Part shown: piece after piece, positions 19,205 to 28,095 of the stretch
Position numbering within the stretch: position 1 is the stretch's first letter
How the letters are laid out: each line of letters starts with the position of its first letter
Source of the DNA: Vibrio sp. 10N.286.49.B3
GTDB taxonomy: Bacteria > Pseudomonadota > Gammaproteobacteria > Enterobacterales > Vibrionaceae
Reading direction: 5' to 3'
Length of the DNA stretch: 64,000 nucleotides
NCBI RefSeq assembly: GCF_002873395.1
Contig: NZ_MCUV01000001.1
Span: forward strand, 186,001 to 250,000
The notes under the pieces: model-generated
The model's database searches: none
Told to the model about the DNA's origin: nothing
The model's input: only the letters and a program-made list of their open reading frames with translations
Position numbers and translations under genes: made by a program

Positions 19205-19230
19205 AAGCCCGCTCACTCAGCGGGCTTTTT
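19205..19230 (+). terminator. trp attenuator
   Basis: A perfect 9-bp stem AAGCCCGCT/AGCGGGCTT (19205-19213 with 19219-19227), loop CACTC, followed by a U run. It lies 20 bp after the leader peptide stop and about 175 bp before trpE. Confidence 0.94.
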
Positions 19231-19403
19231 CATATTTATCATTTTATTTATTGTATTAATCATAGCATCTAAATCACTTTTACTTGAAATGCTGTCTAAA
19301 CGGCTAATAAATAAACAAAATTAATCGATTGCTATTTGGGTGAGTCTGCGCTTTATGCGACTATGTACACAATAGGTTGTTTTAACAAATTAAAGGAGGT
19401 CTT

Positions 19404-20969
19404 GTGAATAAGGCCATTAAAATTGAAAAGTTAGGTCACGTTGAAGTTCTATATACTGACGTTCCTTACGCGCAAGATCCAACTCGTTTATTTCATACTC
19501 TTTGTGAAAATAAGCGCGATAGTTTGCTCCTTGAGTCCGCTGAAATTGACTCTAAAAAAGATCTAAAAAGCTTATTACTGATTGACTCTGCTGTGCGTAT
19601 TATTTGTTATGGTCATGAGGTCACTTTTCAAGCATTGACCGATAATGGTCGTCAACTATTAGCACATCTCGCGATGAATATTCGTGATGATGTTACGATG
19701 ACTTATACACCAGATAACCTGGCGCTTACTTTCACTGCACCGAATGACCTCCTTGATGAAGACAGTCGATTGCGTGAGGCCTCTTCTTTTGATGCTTTGC
19801 GTCTTGTGCAACATAGCTTTGATTTAGAAGGCAAGGATCGTCATGCTATTTTCCTAGGTGGTTTATTTGCTTATGACTTAGTGGCGAATTTTGAGTCCCT
19901 TGGCGATGCTGCTAGTAATAACCAGTGTCCTGACTATGTTTTTTACCTTGCAGAAACATTGATGATTGTTGATCACCAGCAACAGTCTTGCACACTACAG
20001 GCCAGCATCTTTGAACCAACAAAGTCCACCACACACGAATTAGAGCAACGCTTAGCATCCATTTCCGAGCAATGTCAGACGCTTGATTTACTGCCACCAG
20101 CGACGAAAGTAAAAGACCTCAGTGTTGCCACCAATGTTAGTGATAACGATTTTTGCCAAACCGTTCGTGACTTAAAGCAATTGGTTATCAAAGGGGATAT
20201 TTTCCAGGTAGTGCCATCGCGCCGCTTTACCCTGCCATGCCCATCACCACTTTCAGCATACAAGGCACTAAAAGAGAGCAATCCAAGCCCTTACATGTTC
20301 TATATGCAAGATGAGCTCTTTACTCTGTTCGGTGCTTCTCCGGAAAGTGCATTGAAGTACGCAACGGACAATAACCAAATCGAAATATACCCGATTGCAG
20401 GTACTCGCCGCCGCGGTAAACACAGCGATGGTAGTATTGATTTTGATTTAGACAGTCGCATTGAACTTGAACTGCGTACAGATACGAAAGAAAACGCCGA
20501 GCACATGATGTTGGTTGATTTGGCTCGTAACGATGTCGCACGCATTGCAACTGCCGGCACTCGCCACGTTGCCGATTTACTCAAAGTGGATCGTTATAGC
20601 CATGTTATGCATTTAGTCTCTCGAGTGGTGGGTCAGTTACGTGACGATCTTGATGCTCTGCATGCTTATCAAGCTTGTATGAATATGGGGACACTAACGG
20701 GAGCACCAAAGATCCGTGCTATGCAGTTAATTCGTGATGTAGAAAAAACGCGCCGTGGCAGTTATGGCGGCGCTGTTGGTTACCTTACTGGTGAAGGTGA
20801 TTTAGATACTTGTATTGTTATCCGCTCTGCCTACGTAGAAAACGGTATCGCTCAAGTACAAGCCGGTGCTGGTGTTGTATTTGACTCGGACCCTCAAGCA
20901 GAAGCCGATGAAACTCGTGGTAAAGCTCAAGCAGTGATCGCCGCAATTCAAGCCGCTCATAAGGAGTAA
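19404..20969 (+). CDS. trpE: Anthranilate synthase component I
   Basis: Makes anthranilate from chorismate with ammonia from TrpG, the first step of tryptophan synthesis. 521 residues, the normal length. The N-terminus has the tryptophan feedback-site motif LLES (42-45). The chorismate-binding domain includes QVVPSRRF, GASPESAL, IAGTRRRG, ELELRTDTKENAEHMMLVDLARND (conserved in parts) and MGTLTGAPKIRAMQ. The GTG start is preceded by a strong AAGGAGGT at the proper distance. First structural gene of the operon after the attenuator. Confidence 0.98.
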   Translation: MNKAIKIEKLGHVEVLYTDVPYAQDPTRLFHTLCENKRDSLLLESAEIDSKKDLKSLLLIDSAVRIICYGHEVTFQALTDNGRQLLAHLAMNIRDDVTMTYTPDNLALTFTAPNDLLDEDSRLREASSFDALRLVQHSFDLEGKDRHAIFLGGLFAYDLVANFESLGDAASNNQCPDYVFYLAETLMIVDHQQQSCTLQASIFEPTKSTTHELEQRLASISEQCQTLDLLPPATKVKDLSVATNVSDNDFCQTVRDLKQLVIKGDIFQVVPSRRFTLPCPSPLSAYKALKESNPSPYMFYMQDELFTLFGASPESALKYATDNNQIEIYPIAGTRRRGKHSDGSIDFDLDSRIELELRTDTKENAEHMMLVDLARNDVARIATAGTRHVADLLKVDRYSHVMHLVSRVVGQLRDDLDALHAYQACMNMGTLTGAPKIRAMQLIRDVEKTRRGSYGGAVGYLTGEGDLDTCIVIRSAYVENGIAQVQAGAGVVFDSDPQAEADETRGKAQAVIAAIQAAHKE

Positions 20970-20972
20970 CTC

Positions 20973-21581
20973 ATGGCGAACATCGTATTTATCGACAACT
21001 TTGACTCATTTACCTATAACTTAGTTGATCAGTTCCGCTCGCTTGGTCATCACGTCACTATTTACCGCAATAGTATCTGTGCACAAACGATTGAGCACGC
21101 TGTTAAACAACTTGAAAACCCAGTTGTGCTTTTATCTCCTGGACCTGGCGCACCATCAGAAGCCGGTTGCATGCCAGAACTTATTCAGCGCCTAAAGGGA
21201 CAGGTACCAATGATTGGTATTTGCCTGGGTCACCAAGCCATTGTTGAAGCATATGGCGGTACGGTGGCTGGCGCTGGTGCGATTATTCACGGCAAAGTGT
21301 CGATGATGGCGCATCAAGATCATGCAATCTATCAAGGTTTACCTTCACCACTCGCAATTGCCCGTTACCACTCTCTGGTAGCAACATCCATTCCAGACAG
21401 TTTAACGATTACTGCAGAAGTGGATAGCCTAGTTATGTCTGTCACTCATGAACAAGATAAGGTTTGTGGTTTCCAGTTCCACCCAGAATCTATCATGACC
21501 ACTTATGGCGCAACACTACTCGCTAATGCTATCAACTGGGCACAAGAACCAAGTGCACAATCAACCATCGCCAACGCTTAA
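20973..21581 (+). CDS. trpG: Anthranilate synthase component II (glutamine amidotransferase)
   Basis: Supplies ammonia from glutamine to TrpE. 202 residues, a class I glutamine amidotransferase domain only. The catalytic Cys is C84 in GICLGHQ, and the His-Glu pair lies in FHPESI near 171-174. In E. coli trpG is fused to trpD; here it is separate, as in Vibrio. It starts 3 bp after the trpE stop, with AAGGAG overlapping the end of trpE. Confidence 0.97.
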   Translation: MANIVFIDNFDSFTYNLVDQFRSLGHHVTIYRNSICAQTIEHAVKQLENPVVLLSPGPGAPSEAGCMPELIQRLKGQVPMIGICLGHQAIVEAYGGTVAGAGAIIHGKVSMMAHQDHAIYQGLPSPLAIARYHSLVATSIPDSLTITAEVDSLVMSVTHEQDKVCGFQFHPESIMTTYGATLLANAINWAQEPSAQSTIANA

Positions 21582-21596
21582 TCAAGGATAGAGATT

Positions 21597-22598
21597 ATGA
21601 TACAAACGATTATTAACAAACTTTATGACCAGCACTCTTTGACCCAACAAGAGAGCCAAACATTGTTTGATGCCATTATCCGTGGTGAGCTTGAGCCTAT
21701 TTTAATGTCGGCTGCGCTAACAGCGCTGAAAATAAAAGGGGAAACACCCGATGAAATAGCCGGCGCAGCAAAGGCACTACTTGCAAACGCTAACCCATTC
21801 CCTCGCCCAGATTATGATTTTGCTGATATTGTCGGCACAGGTGGTGACGGCTCAAATACGATTAACATTTCAACCACAGCGGCCTTTGTTGCTGCCGCTT
21901 GTGGATTGAAAGTGGCAAAACATGGTAACCGTGGCGTTTCAAGTAAGTCGGGCTCTTCTGATTTGTTAGACTCTTTTGGCATCAACTTAGCCATGAGCGC
22001 AGAAGATACCCGTAAAGCGGTTGATGAACTTGGCGTGGCTTTTCTCTTTGCTCCTCAATACCACAGTGGCGTTCGTCATGCGATGCCTGTACGTCAAGCA
22101 ATGAAAACGCGCACTCTATTCAATATCTTAGGACCACTGATTAACCCTGCACGCCCGAACATTGAGTTAATGGGTGTTTACAGTAAAGAGTTAGTCAAGC
22201 CTATCGCTGAAACTATGTTGCAAATGGGGATGAAACGCGCGGCTGTCGTTCACGGTAGCGGCTTAGATGAAGTGGCGATTCATGGCGAAACATTGGTTGC
22301 TGAAATTCGCGATGGTCAAATCTTTGAGTACACGCTCACTCCTGCTGACTTTGGGGTGAATAGCCATCCTTTAGAAGCGATTAAAGGTGGAGAGCCAGAA
22401 GAAAACCGCGCCATCATAACCAACATATTGACTGGCAAAGGAACAGAAGCACAACTAGGCGCAGTAGCGGTAAATGTGGCACTATTGATGCGTTTATTTG
22501 GCCATGAAGATTTAAAAGCAAATACTTTACAAGCCATTGAAGCGATGAACTCAGGTAAAGCATTTACTCTTGTCGAACAACTAGCAGCACGAGGCTAA
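21597..22598 (+). CDS. trpD: Anthranilate phosphoribosyltransferase
   Basis: Joins anthranilate to PRPP. 333 residues of the unfused form. Visible motifs are the PRPP-binding [14 protein letters not shown] (about 80-93) and [15 protein letters not shown] (anthranilate site). It lies 15 bp after trpG with AAGGATAGAG as ribosome binding site, and 4 bp before trpCF. Confidence 0.97.
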   Translation: MIQTIINKLYDQHSLTQQESQTLFDAIIRGELEPILMSAALTALKIKGETPDEIAGAAKALLANANPFPRPDYDFADIVGTGGDGSNTINISTTAAFVAAACGLKVAKHGNRGVSSKSGSSDLLDSFGINLAMSAEDTRKAVDELGVAFLFAPQYHSGVRHAMPVRQAMKTRTLFNILGPLINPARPNIELMGVYSKELVKPIAETMLQMGMKRAAVVHGSGLDEVAIHGETLVAEIRDGQIFEYTLTPADFGVNSHPLEAIKGGEPEENRAIITNILTGKGTEAQLGAVAVNVALLMRLFGHEDLKANTLQAIEAMNSGKAFTLVEQLAARG

Positions 22599-22602
22599 CA
22601 AC

Positions 22603-24039
22603 ATGACACAAAATACCCACCAAGGTTCAGAGCATATTTCTCAGCAAAATAAAGAAATGGCTCAAGTACTAGTGAAAATTGTCGCCGATAAAGAGATTTG
22701 GGTTGCCGAACGTAAGAAGTCACAACCTCTGGATTCATTCCAGTCACAACTCACAGCCTCTGACCGTGACTTTTATGCGGCATTAACCAGTGATAAAACT
22801 GCTTTTATCTTAGAGTGTAAGAAAGCATCGCCATCAAAAGGCTTGATCCGTGATGACTTTGATCTTGATTACATTGCCAGTACTTATAATCGTCATGCTA
22901 ACGCTATTTCAGTATTAACCGATGAGAAGTACTTTCAGGGTAATTTTGATTTCTTACCACAAGTTCGTGCTATCGCTTCGCAGCCAATCTTGTGCAAAGA
23001 CTTTATGATCGACCCTTACCAAGTTTACCTAGCTCGTTATTATCAAGCTGATGCCATTCTATTAATGTTATCTGTGCTAAATGACGACCAATACACTGAA
23101 CTTGCCGATATTGCTCACTCATTGGGCTTAGGGGTGTTAACTGAAGTCAGTAACGATGAAGAGCTTGAGCGTGCACTCGCTTTAAAAGCAAAAGTTGTCG
23201 GTATTAACAATCGTAACCTGCGTGATTTATCAACAGATTTAAATCGCACAAAAGAATTAGCTCCAAAAATCCCTTCTGGTACGATTATTATCTCAGAATC
23301 TGGCATTTACACTCATCAACAAGTTCGTGATCTCTCTGAATTTGCCCATGGCTTCTTAATTGGCAGTTCATTAATGGCGGAAGACGATCTTGAACTTGCC
23401 GCGCGCAAAGTCATTCTTGGTGAGAATAAAGTCTGTGGTCTAACTCATGCTGACGATGCTGCAAAAGCTTACCAAGCTGGTGCTATCTTTGGTGGTCTTA
23501 TTTTTGTCGAAGCCTCAAAACGGCATGTTGATTTAGAAGCCGCTCGTTTCGTGATGAGTGGAGCTCCGTTACGTTATGTGGGTGTTTTTCAAAACCACAG
23601 TATCGATGACATCATTAGTACGTGTAAAAGCTTGCACTTAGCGGCAATTCAATTGCATGGACAAGAAGATCAGCTTTTTGTTAATGCATTAAAACAAGCA
23701 CTAAATAATCAACAGTTAGAGCAAGTTGAGGTTTGGAAAGCTTATGGCGTTAGTGCTATTGTACCTGCACTACTCACTGAAAATATTGATCGTCACTTGT
23801 TAGACTCTCAAGTTGGTCAGCAAACCGGTGGGACAGGTGTCGCGTTTGATTGGTCACTACTTGACGCACAATTAAGCCAAAATATCATGTTGGCCGGTGG
23901 TCTAAATCCAGACAATGCACAGCAAGCAGCAAAACTGGGCTGCTTAGGTTTAGACTTCAATTCTGGCGTTGAAACAGCACCAGGCACAAAAGACAGTAAT
24001 AAGCTTGCGCTTGCATTTGCAGCCGTTCGCCAATTTTAA
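22603..24039 (+). CDS. trpCF: Bifunctional indole-3-glycerol phosphate synthase / phosphoribosylanthranilate isomerase
   Basis: Two fused TIM barrels. The N-terminal TrpC (about 20-275) has FILECKKASPSKG, the catalytic KDFMIDPYQ and ISESGI segments. The C-terminal TrpF (about 280-478) has KVCGLT with the catalytic Cys and GLDFNSGVE. 478 residues; the first about 18 residues extend beyond E. coli TrpCF. An internal ATG at 22657 gives a start nearer to E. coli but has a poorer ribosome binding site, so the exact N-terminus is uncertain. Domain order is TrpF-catalysed isomerisation second in sequence but earlier in the pathway. Confidence 0.96.
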   Translation: MTQNTHQGSEHISQQNKEMAQVLVKIVADKEIWVAERKKSQPLDSFQSQLTASDRDFYAALTSDKTAFILECKKASPSKGLIRDDFDLDYIASTYNRHANAISVLTDEKYFQGNFDFLPQVRAIASQPILCKDFMIDPYQVYLARYYQADAILLMLSVLNDDQYTELADIAHSLGLGVLTEVSNDEELERALALKAKVVGINNRNLRDLSTDLNRTKELAPKIPSGTIIISESGIYTHQQVRDLSEFAHGFLIGSSLMAEDDLELAARKVILGENKVCGLTHADDAAKAYQAGAIFGGLIFVEASKRHVDLEAARFVMSGAPLRYVGVFQNHSIDDIISTCKSLHLAAIQLHGQEDQLFVNALKQALNNQQLEQVEVWKAYGVSAIVPALLTENIDRHLLDSQVGQQTGGTGVAFDWSLLDAQLSQNIMLAGGLNPDNAQQAAKLGCLGLDFNSGVETAPGTKDSNKLALAFAAVRQF

Positions 24040-24125
24040 ATTTTTTACGGTTCCGCCCTCTCTTGCTTTTCAAGATAAGTGAAGTTAGGGCGTAACTGAA
24101 CAACAGAATAAAGGAATACACAATC
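24040..24125 (+). other. trpCF-trpB spacer with hairpin
   Basis: An 86-bp gap, longer than the other junctions of the operon. The inverted repeat CGCCCT (24055-24060) / AGGGCG encloses a smaller CTTG/CAAG hairpin. There is no U run, so it is not a terminator; it may be an RNA processing or stability element. Confidence 0.45.
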
Positions 24126-25343
24126 ATGGCTAAACTCGATGCTTATTTTGGCGAATATGGTGGGCAATATGTACCTCAAATTCTTGTTCCTGCACTTGAC
24201 CAATTAGAACAAGCCTTTATCGATGCTCAAGCTGATCCTGAATTTCAAGCTGAGTTTATGGGGTTACTACAAGAGTACGCTGGTCGTCCAACTGCACTGA
24301 CGCTGACTCGTAACCTAACGAAAGGTACAAAAACAAAACTTTACCTAAAACGTGAAGACTTACTGCATGGTGGCGCGCACAAAACAAACCAAGTTCTTGG
24401 ACAAGCGCTACTGGCAAAACGTATGGGTAAGACAGAGATCATTGCAGAAACCGGCGCTGGTCAACATGGTGTTGCAACCGCTCTTGCTTGTGCTTTACTC
24501 GATCTAAAATGCCGCGTTTACATGGGGGCAAAAGATGTTGAGCGTCAAAGTCCAAATGTATTTCGTATGGAGATGATGGGAGCAACCGTTATCCCGGTGC
24601 ATTCAGGTTCATCAACACTAAAAGATGCCTGTAACGAAGCGCTGCGTGACTGGTCGGCAAGCTATGAAACGGCACATTATCTGTTAGGCACCGCAGCAGG
24701 TCCTCACCCATTCCCAACGATCGTACGTGAATTCCAACACATGATTGGTGAAGAGACAAAAAACCAAATTTTAGCGCGTGAAGGTCGCCTACCCGATGCT
24801 GTTATTGCTTGTGTTGGTGGTGGTTCCAATGCCATTGGTATGTTCGCTGATTTTATTGAAGAAGAGAACGTGCGCTTAATTGGTGTTGAGCCAGCTGGTA
24901 AAGGTATTGATACCGACCAACATGGTGCACCATTAAAGCATGGTAAAACTGGTATTTTCTTTGGTATGAAAGCCCCTCTTATGCAAGATGAAAATGGTCA
25001 AGTTGAAGAGTCTTACTCTGTTTCTGCTGGTCTAGATTTCCCATCAGTGGGTCCTCAACATGCCCACCTAAGTGCAACTGGTCGTGCTGAATACGAAAGT
25101 GTTACTGATGATGAGGCATTAGATACATTCCAGCTCATTGCTCGTAAAGAAGGTATTATTGCTGCGCTTGAATCTTCTCATGCATTGGCTCATGCACTTA
25201 AAATGGCATTTGATGAACCAGAGAAAGAGCAACTACTCGTGGTTAACCTATCTGGTCGTGGTGATAAAGATATCTTCTCTGTTCACGATATTCTTAAACA
25301 AAAAGAAGCCGAGCAACGCAACACTGAAACTCAAGGAGAGTAA
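24126..25343 (+). CDS. trpB: Tryptophan synthase beta chain
   Basis: The PLP-dependent subunit condensing indole and serine to tryptophan. 405 residues. The PLP lysine is K86 in GGAHKTNQ, the phosphate-binding loop is [10 protein letters not shown], and the indole channel and catalytic Glu lie in [11 protein letters not shown]. The N-terminal [11 protein letters not shown] is the family signature. The gene is preceded by AAAGGAA and ends 2 bp before trpA, with which its product forms the alpha2-beta2 complex. Confidence 0.98.
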   Translation: MAKLDAYFGEYGGQYVPQILVPALDQLEQAFIDAQADPEFQAEFMGLLQEYAGRPTALTLTRNLTKGTKTKLYLKREDLLHGGAHKTNQVLGQALLAKRMGKTEIIAETGAGQHGVATALACALLDLKCRVYMGAKDVERQSPNVFRMEMMGATVIPVHSGSSTLKDACNEALRDWSASYETAHYLLGTAAGPHPFPTIVREFQHMIGEETKNQILAREGRLPDAVIACVGGGSNAIGMFADFIEEENVRLIGVEPAGKGIDTDQHGAPLKHGKTGIFFGMKAPLMQDENGQVEESYSVSAGLDFPSVGPQHAHLSATGRAEYESVTDDEALDTFQLIARKEGIIAALESSHALAHALKMAFDEPEKEQLLVVNLSGRGDKDIFSVHDILKQKEAEQRNTETQGE

Positions 25344-25345
25344 TT

Positions 25346-26152
25346 ATGGATCGTTATCAAGCTCTATTTCAGCGTTTGGCTGACAAAAATCAAGGTGCAT
25401 TTGTTCCTTTCGTGACTGTGGGTGATCCAAACCCTAAACAGTCATTAAAAATAATGGAAACCCTCATTGAAGCCGGTGCTGATGCGCTAGAGTTGGGGAT
25501 TCCATTCTCTGATCCTCTTGCTGATGGCCCAACGATTCAAGGCGCTAACATCCGCGCCCTTGATTCACAGACGACACCAGCAATTTGTTTTGATCTTATT
25601 GGTCAGATCCGTAGCAAATACCCAGATCTACCTATTGGTCTACTGACCTATGCCAACCTTGTGTTTGCTCGTGGTATTGAGAACTTTTATGCTCGTTGCG
25701 AAGAAGCTGGCATTGATTCCGTGCTGATTGCCGATGTACCAACTGGTGAAAGTGCTGAGTTTGTTGCTGCGGCAAAAAAACATGGTATTCACCCAATATT
25801 TATTGCTCCACCAACAGCAAGCGACGAAACACTAGCAGAAGTCTCTTCTCTTGGTGGTGGTTACACCTACCTACTGTCTCGCTCTGGGGTCACTGGCGCT
25901 GAAACAAAAGCAAATATGCCCGTTGGTGCTTTGCTTGATCGTTTAAATCAGTTTGATGCACCACCTGCTTTATTAGGGTTTGGTATCTCTGCACCCGAGC
26001 AAGTAAAAGAAGCCATTCAAGCTGGGGCTGCTGGAGCAATTTCGGGCTCTGCTGTGGTAAAAATCATTGAAAAAAATGTTGATGATCACGAGCAAATGCT
26101 CACGGAACTACATCAATTTATTGCTCCAATGAAAGCGGCGACTCAAAAATAG
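25346..26152 (+). CDS. trpA: Tryptophan synthase alpha chain
   Basis: A TIM barrel releasing indole from indole-3-glycerol phosphate. 268 residues, identical in length to many homologues. Catalytic E49 ([14 protein letters not shown]) and D60 are present, and GAISGSAVV is the phosphate loop near the C-terminus. AAGGAG lies in the end of trpB. It is the last gene of the operon, followed by a terminator. Confidence 0.98.
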   Translation: MDRYQALFQRLADKNQGAFVPFVTVGDPNPKQSLKIMETLIEAGADALELGIPFSDPLADGPTIQGANIRALDSQTTPAICFDLIGQIRSKYPDLPIGLLTYANLVFARGIENFYARCEEAGIDSVLIADVPTGESAEFVAAAKKHGIHPIFIAPPTASDETLAEVSSLGGGYTYLLSRSGVTGAETKANMPVGALLDRLNQFDAPPALLGFGISAPEQVKEAIQAGAAGAISGSAVVKIIEKNVDDHEQMLTELHQFIAPMKAATQK

Positions 26153-26190
26153 TAATAATTATAAATAGTTACTATTGATTCAATATTATT

Positions 26191-26217
26191 AGAGTGGCTC
26201 TTTAGCCGCTCTTTTTT
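26191..26217 (+). terminator. trp operon terminator
   Basis: A 9-bp stem AGAGTGGCT/AGCCGCTCT with one G-U pair, a short CTTT loop and a TTTTTT tail, about 40 bp after trpA. Confidence 0.92.
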
Positions 26218-26347
26218 ATTTCTAAAGATTATAAATACAAAGAACAATCTAATATTCCCTTCTATCTTCAGGATAAATTTGCAGTTGTTATTATTTGAAA
26301 TTTCTGGTTAAACTGTCATCACTCAATTGACTAGGATGCTCTGCACC

Positions 26348-26941
26348 ATGAAGCAAATTATTGATTTTATTCCACTGATTATCTTTTTTACTCTCTATAA
26401 AATGTTCGATATTTATACCGCAACTGGGGCGTTAATTGCCGCTTCAGCTGTACAAATTATAGTGACTTATTTCATCTATAAAAAAGTTGAAAAGATGCAG
26501 GTCATTACTTTTATTATGGTAGCTATTTTTGGTGGCATGACTATTTTCTTACACGATGATAATTTCATAAAATGGAAAGTTACCATTGTGTATGCGATAT
26601 TTGCCTTAGGTCTGTTAATCAGCCAACTAATGGGTAAGTCAATAATTAAAGGTATGCTTGGTAAAGACATTAATTTACCTGATCGAATATGGAATCGCAT
26701 CAATGGTGCATGGATCGGTTTTTTCTCTATATGTGCCGCATTAAATGTCTATGTCGCTTTCAACCTCCCTTTAGATGTGTGGGTGAACTTTAAAGTCTTT
26801 GGCTTACTCGCTGCTACATTGACTTATACCGTCCTGACGGGAATGTATATTTATAAGCACTTACCAAAAGAGTCATTAGCCACTGAAAATAATACCGCTA
26901 ATCATCACAGTGCTAATAACGACTTATCGGATAAAAAGTAA
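26348..26941 (+). CDS. yciB: YciB / septation protein A, inner membrane protein
   Basis: 197 residues from the ATG at 26348, which gives the conserved N-terminus [18 protein letters not shown] lies 11 nt upstream, and the longer TTG reading (26327) lacks support. Five or so hydrophobic segments predict a polytopic inner-membrane protein. Conserved blocks are [23 protein letters not shown] and VWVNFKVFG. YciB homologues affect cell-envelope integrity and septation (IspA of Shigella). It is followed by yciA, as in enterobacteria. Confidence 0.94.
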   Translation: MKQIIDFIPLIIFFTLYKMFDIYTATGALIAASAVQIIVTYFIYKKVEKMQVITFIMVAIFGGMTIFLHDDNFIKWKVTIVYAIFALGLLISQLMGKSIIKGMLGKDINLPDRIWNRINGAWIGFFSICAALNVYVAFNLPLDVWVNFKVFGLLAATLTYTVLTGMYIYKHLPKESLATENNTANHHSANNDLSDKK

Positions 26942-27086
26942 TCGTTATTAATACACTAATTTATATGTTAATGAATAATTAACAACAGTGTACTAACGTA
27001 CTCACTGCAACTTTGATATGATAGCGATTATGCTAATACAGCGGTCATCAAGGTCGCTGATTCATTTGTAACACTAAGGTATTGTT

Positions 27087-27485
27087 ATGACAGATATAGA
27101 CTCACCAAAGGGACAGCTCCTACTTCGCACGCTTGCAATGCCAGCAGATACGAATGCGAATGGTGATATTTTTGGTGGTTGGATTATGTCTCAACTTGAT
27201 TTAGCGGGCGGCATCCTTGCGAAAGAAATATCCTGCGGTCGAATTGTAACGGTATCGGTTTCAAGTATAACGTTCAGAAAACCCGTTAAAGTGGGTGATG
27301 TTGTCTGCTGTTATGGTGAATGCACTAAGATTGGCCGAACGTCCATGAGCATTGATTTAGCCGTATGGATTAAACCAATTAAAGAAAATGGCGTTGGTGA
27401 ACGTTTCATGGTTTGTGATGCAACTTTCAACTATGTTGCGATTGATAGCAATGGTAAGCCTCGCCCTATCCCAACCAATGGTTAG
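27087..27485 (+). CDS. yciA: Acyl-CoA thioester hydrolase YciA
   Basis: A 132-residue hot-dog-fold thioesterase cleaving acyl-CoAs to free acid and CoA. The catalytic block ANGDIFGGWIMSQLDLAGG (about 24-42) carries the conserved Asn and Asp. The C-terminal FNYVAID and PRPIP are family-typical. It has AAGGTATT upstream of the ATG. The same yciB-yciA order occurs in E. coli. The next gene, aspS, follows after 70 bp. Confidence 0.94.
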   Translation: MTDIDSPKGQLLLRTLAMPADTNANGDIFGGWIMSQLDLAGGILAKEISCGRIVTVSVSSITFRKPVKVGDVVCCYGECTKIGRTSMSIDLAVWIKPIKENGVGERFMVCDATFNYVAIDSNGKPRPIPTNG

Positions 27486-27555
27486 TAGCAATCTCCCTAA
27501 AAGTGATGTTGTTTATGGCAACATCACCATAAACCTTTTAAAAAAGTATTCTAAT

Positions 27556-27963
27556 ATGAAAAAGTTTCCTCTCATTGCAGGTGTGCTCGCTGCAATTGCC
27601 TTGTTATCAGGATGTGCAAGCTCGGCTGACAAAGAAGAGCAGCAGCGTATTGAAATGATGGCAAAAAATCGTGCTGCGGTTTTATCAACAGGGCTACCAC
27701 TAAAATCGGGGCCACTTTCCATTATGCGAGCAACGGCAAAATCTGGCGTAGTTGAAATGATGATGCTCTATAACGAAGATGCTGAAGGAGCAAAACCTAT
27801 CAGCCAAGTGATGGCAAGTAGCATTAATTATTACTGCCATAACGTTGAAGTAAAAGCCAGTCTAGAGCAAGGGTTAGCGTACCGTATTCAATTGCGAAAC
27901 TCGCGTGGTCAATTAATGGTTGATGAGTTTATAACGAAGGCAACCTGTAGCCCTGTGCAATAA
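27556..27963 (+). CDS. aspS: AspS-type type II secretion pilotin lipoprotein
   Basis: 135 residues. The start at 27556 gives a clear lipoprotein signal: MKKFPLIAGV, a hydrophobic run and lipobox LLSGC with the acylated Cys at 20. The mature part has SGPLSIMRA, VVEMMMLYN and RNSRGQLMVDEFI, resembling the GspS-beta/AspS pilotins that carry the T2SS secretin GspD to the outer membrane in Vibrio. Two further Cys near the C-terminus (C97 and C132, approximately) could form the disulphide known in these pilotins. Location between yciA and metE matches the Vibrio cholerae arrangement as I remember it. No gsp operon is in the window. Confidence 0.78.
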   Translation: MKKFPLIAGVLAAIALLSGCASSADKEEQQRIEMMAKNRAAVLSTGLPLKSGPLSIMRATAKSGVVEMMMLYNEDAEGAKPISQVMASSINYYCHNVEVKASLEQGLAYRIQLRNSRGQLMVDEFITKATCSPVQ

Positions 27964-28045
27964 CAATGACAATGACAACCTTGTCATATAATGAACCTTA
28001 ATTAACCGCTGCGTTAACAAGTAAAGTCATTTAGATATAAAACAC

Positions 28046-28080
28046 AACAGCCTGATATTCATAATGAGTATCAGGCTGTT
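28046..28080. terminator. Bidirectional terminator between aspS and metE
   Basis: A 12-bp perfect stem AACAGCCTGATA/TATCAGGCTGTT with an 11-nt loop, lying between convergent genes; a T-rich stretch follows on the plus strand. Confidence 0.85.
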
Positions 28081-28095
28081 TCTTTATCTAGTTAA

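Noticed and set aside
19133-19324. 63-codon ORF across the trp attenuator
   Set aside because: It is another frame of the leader and terminator region; the trpL frame at 19074-19184 with clustered Trp codons explains the sequence.
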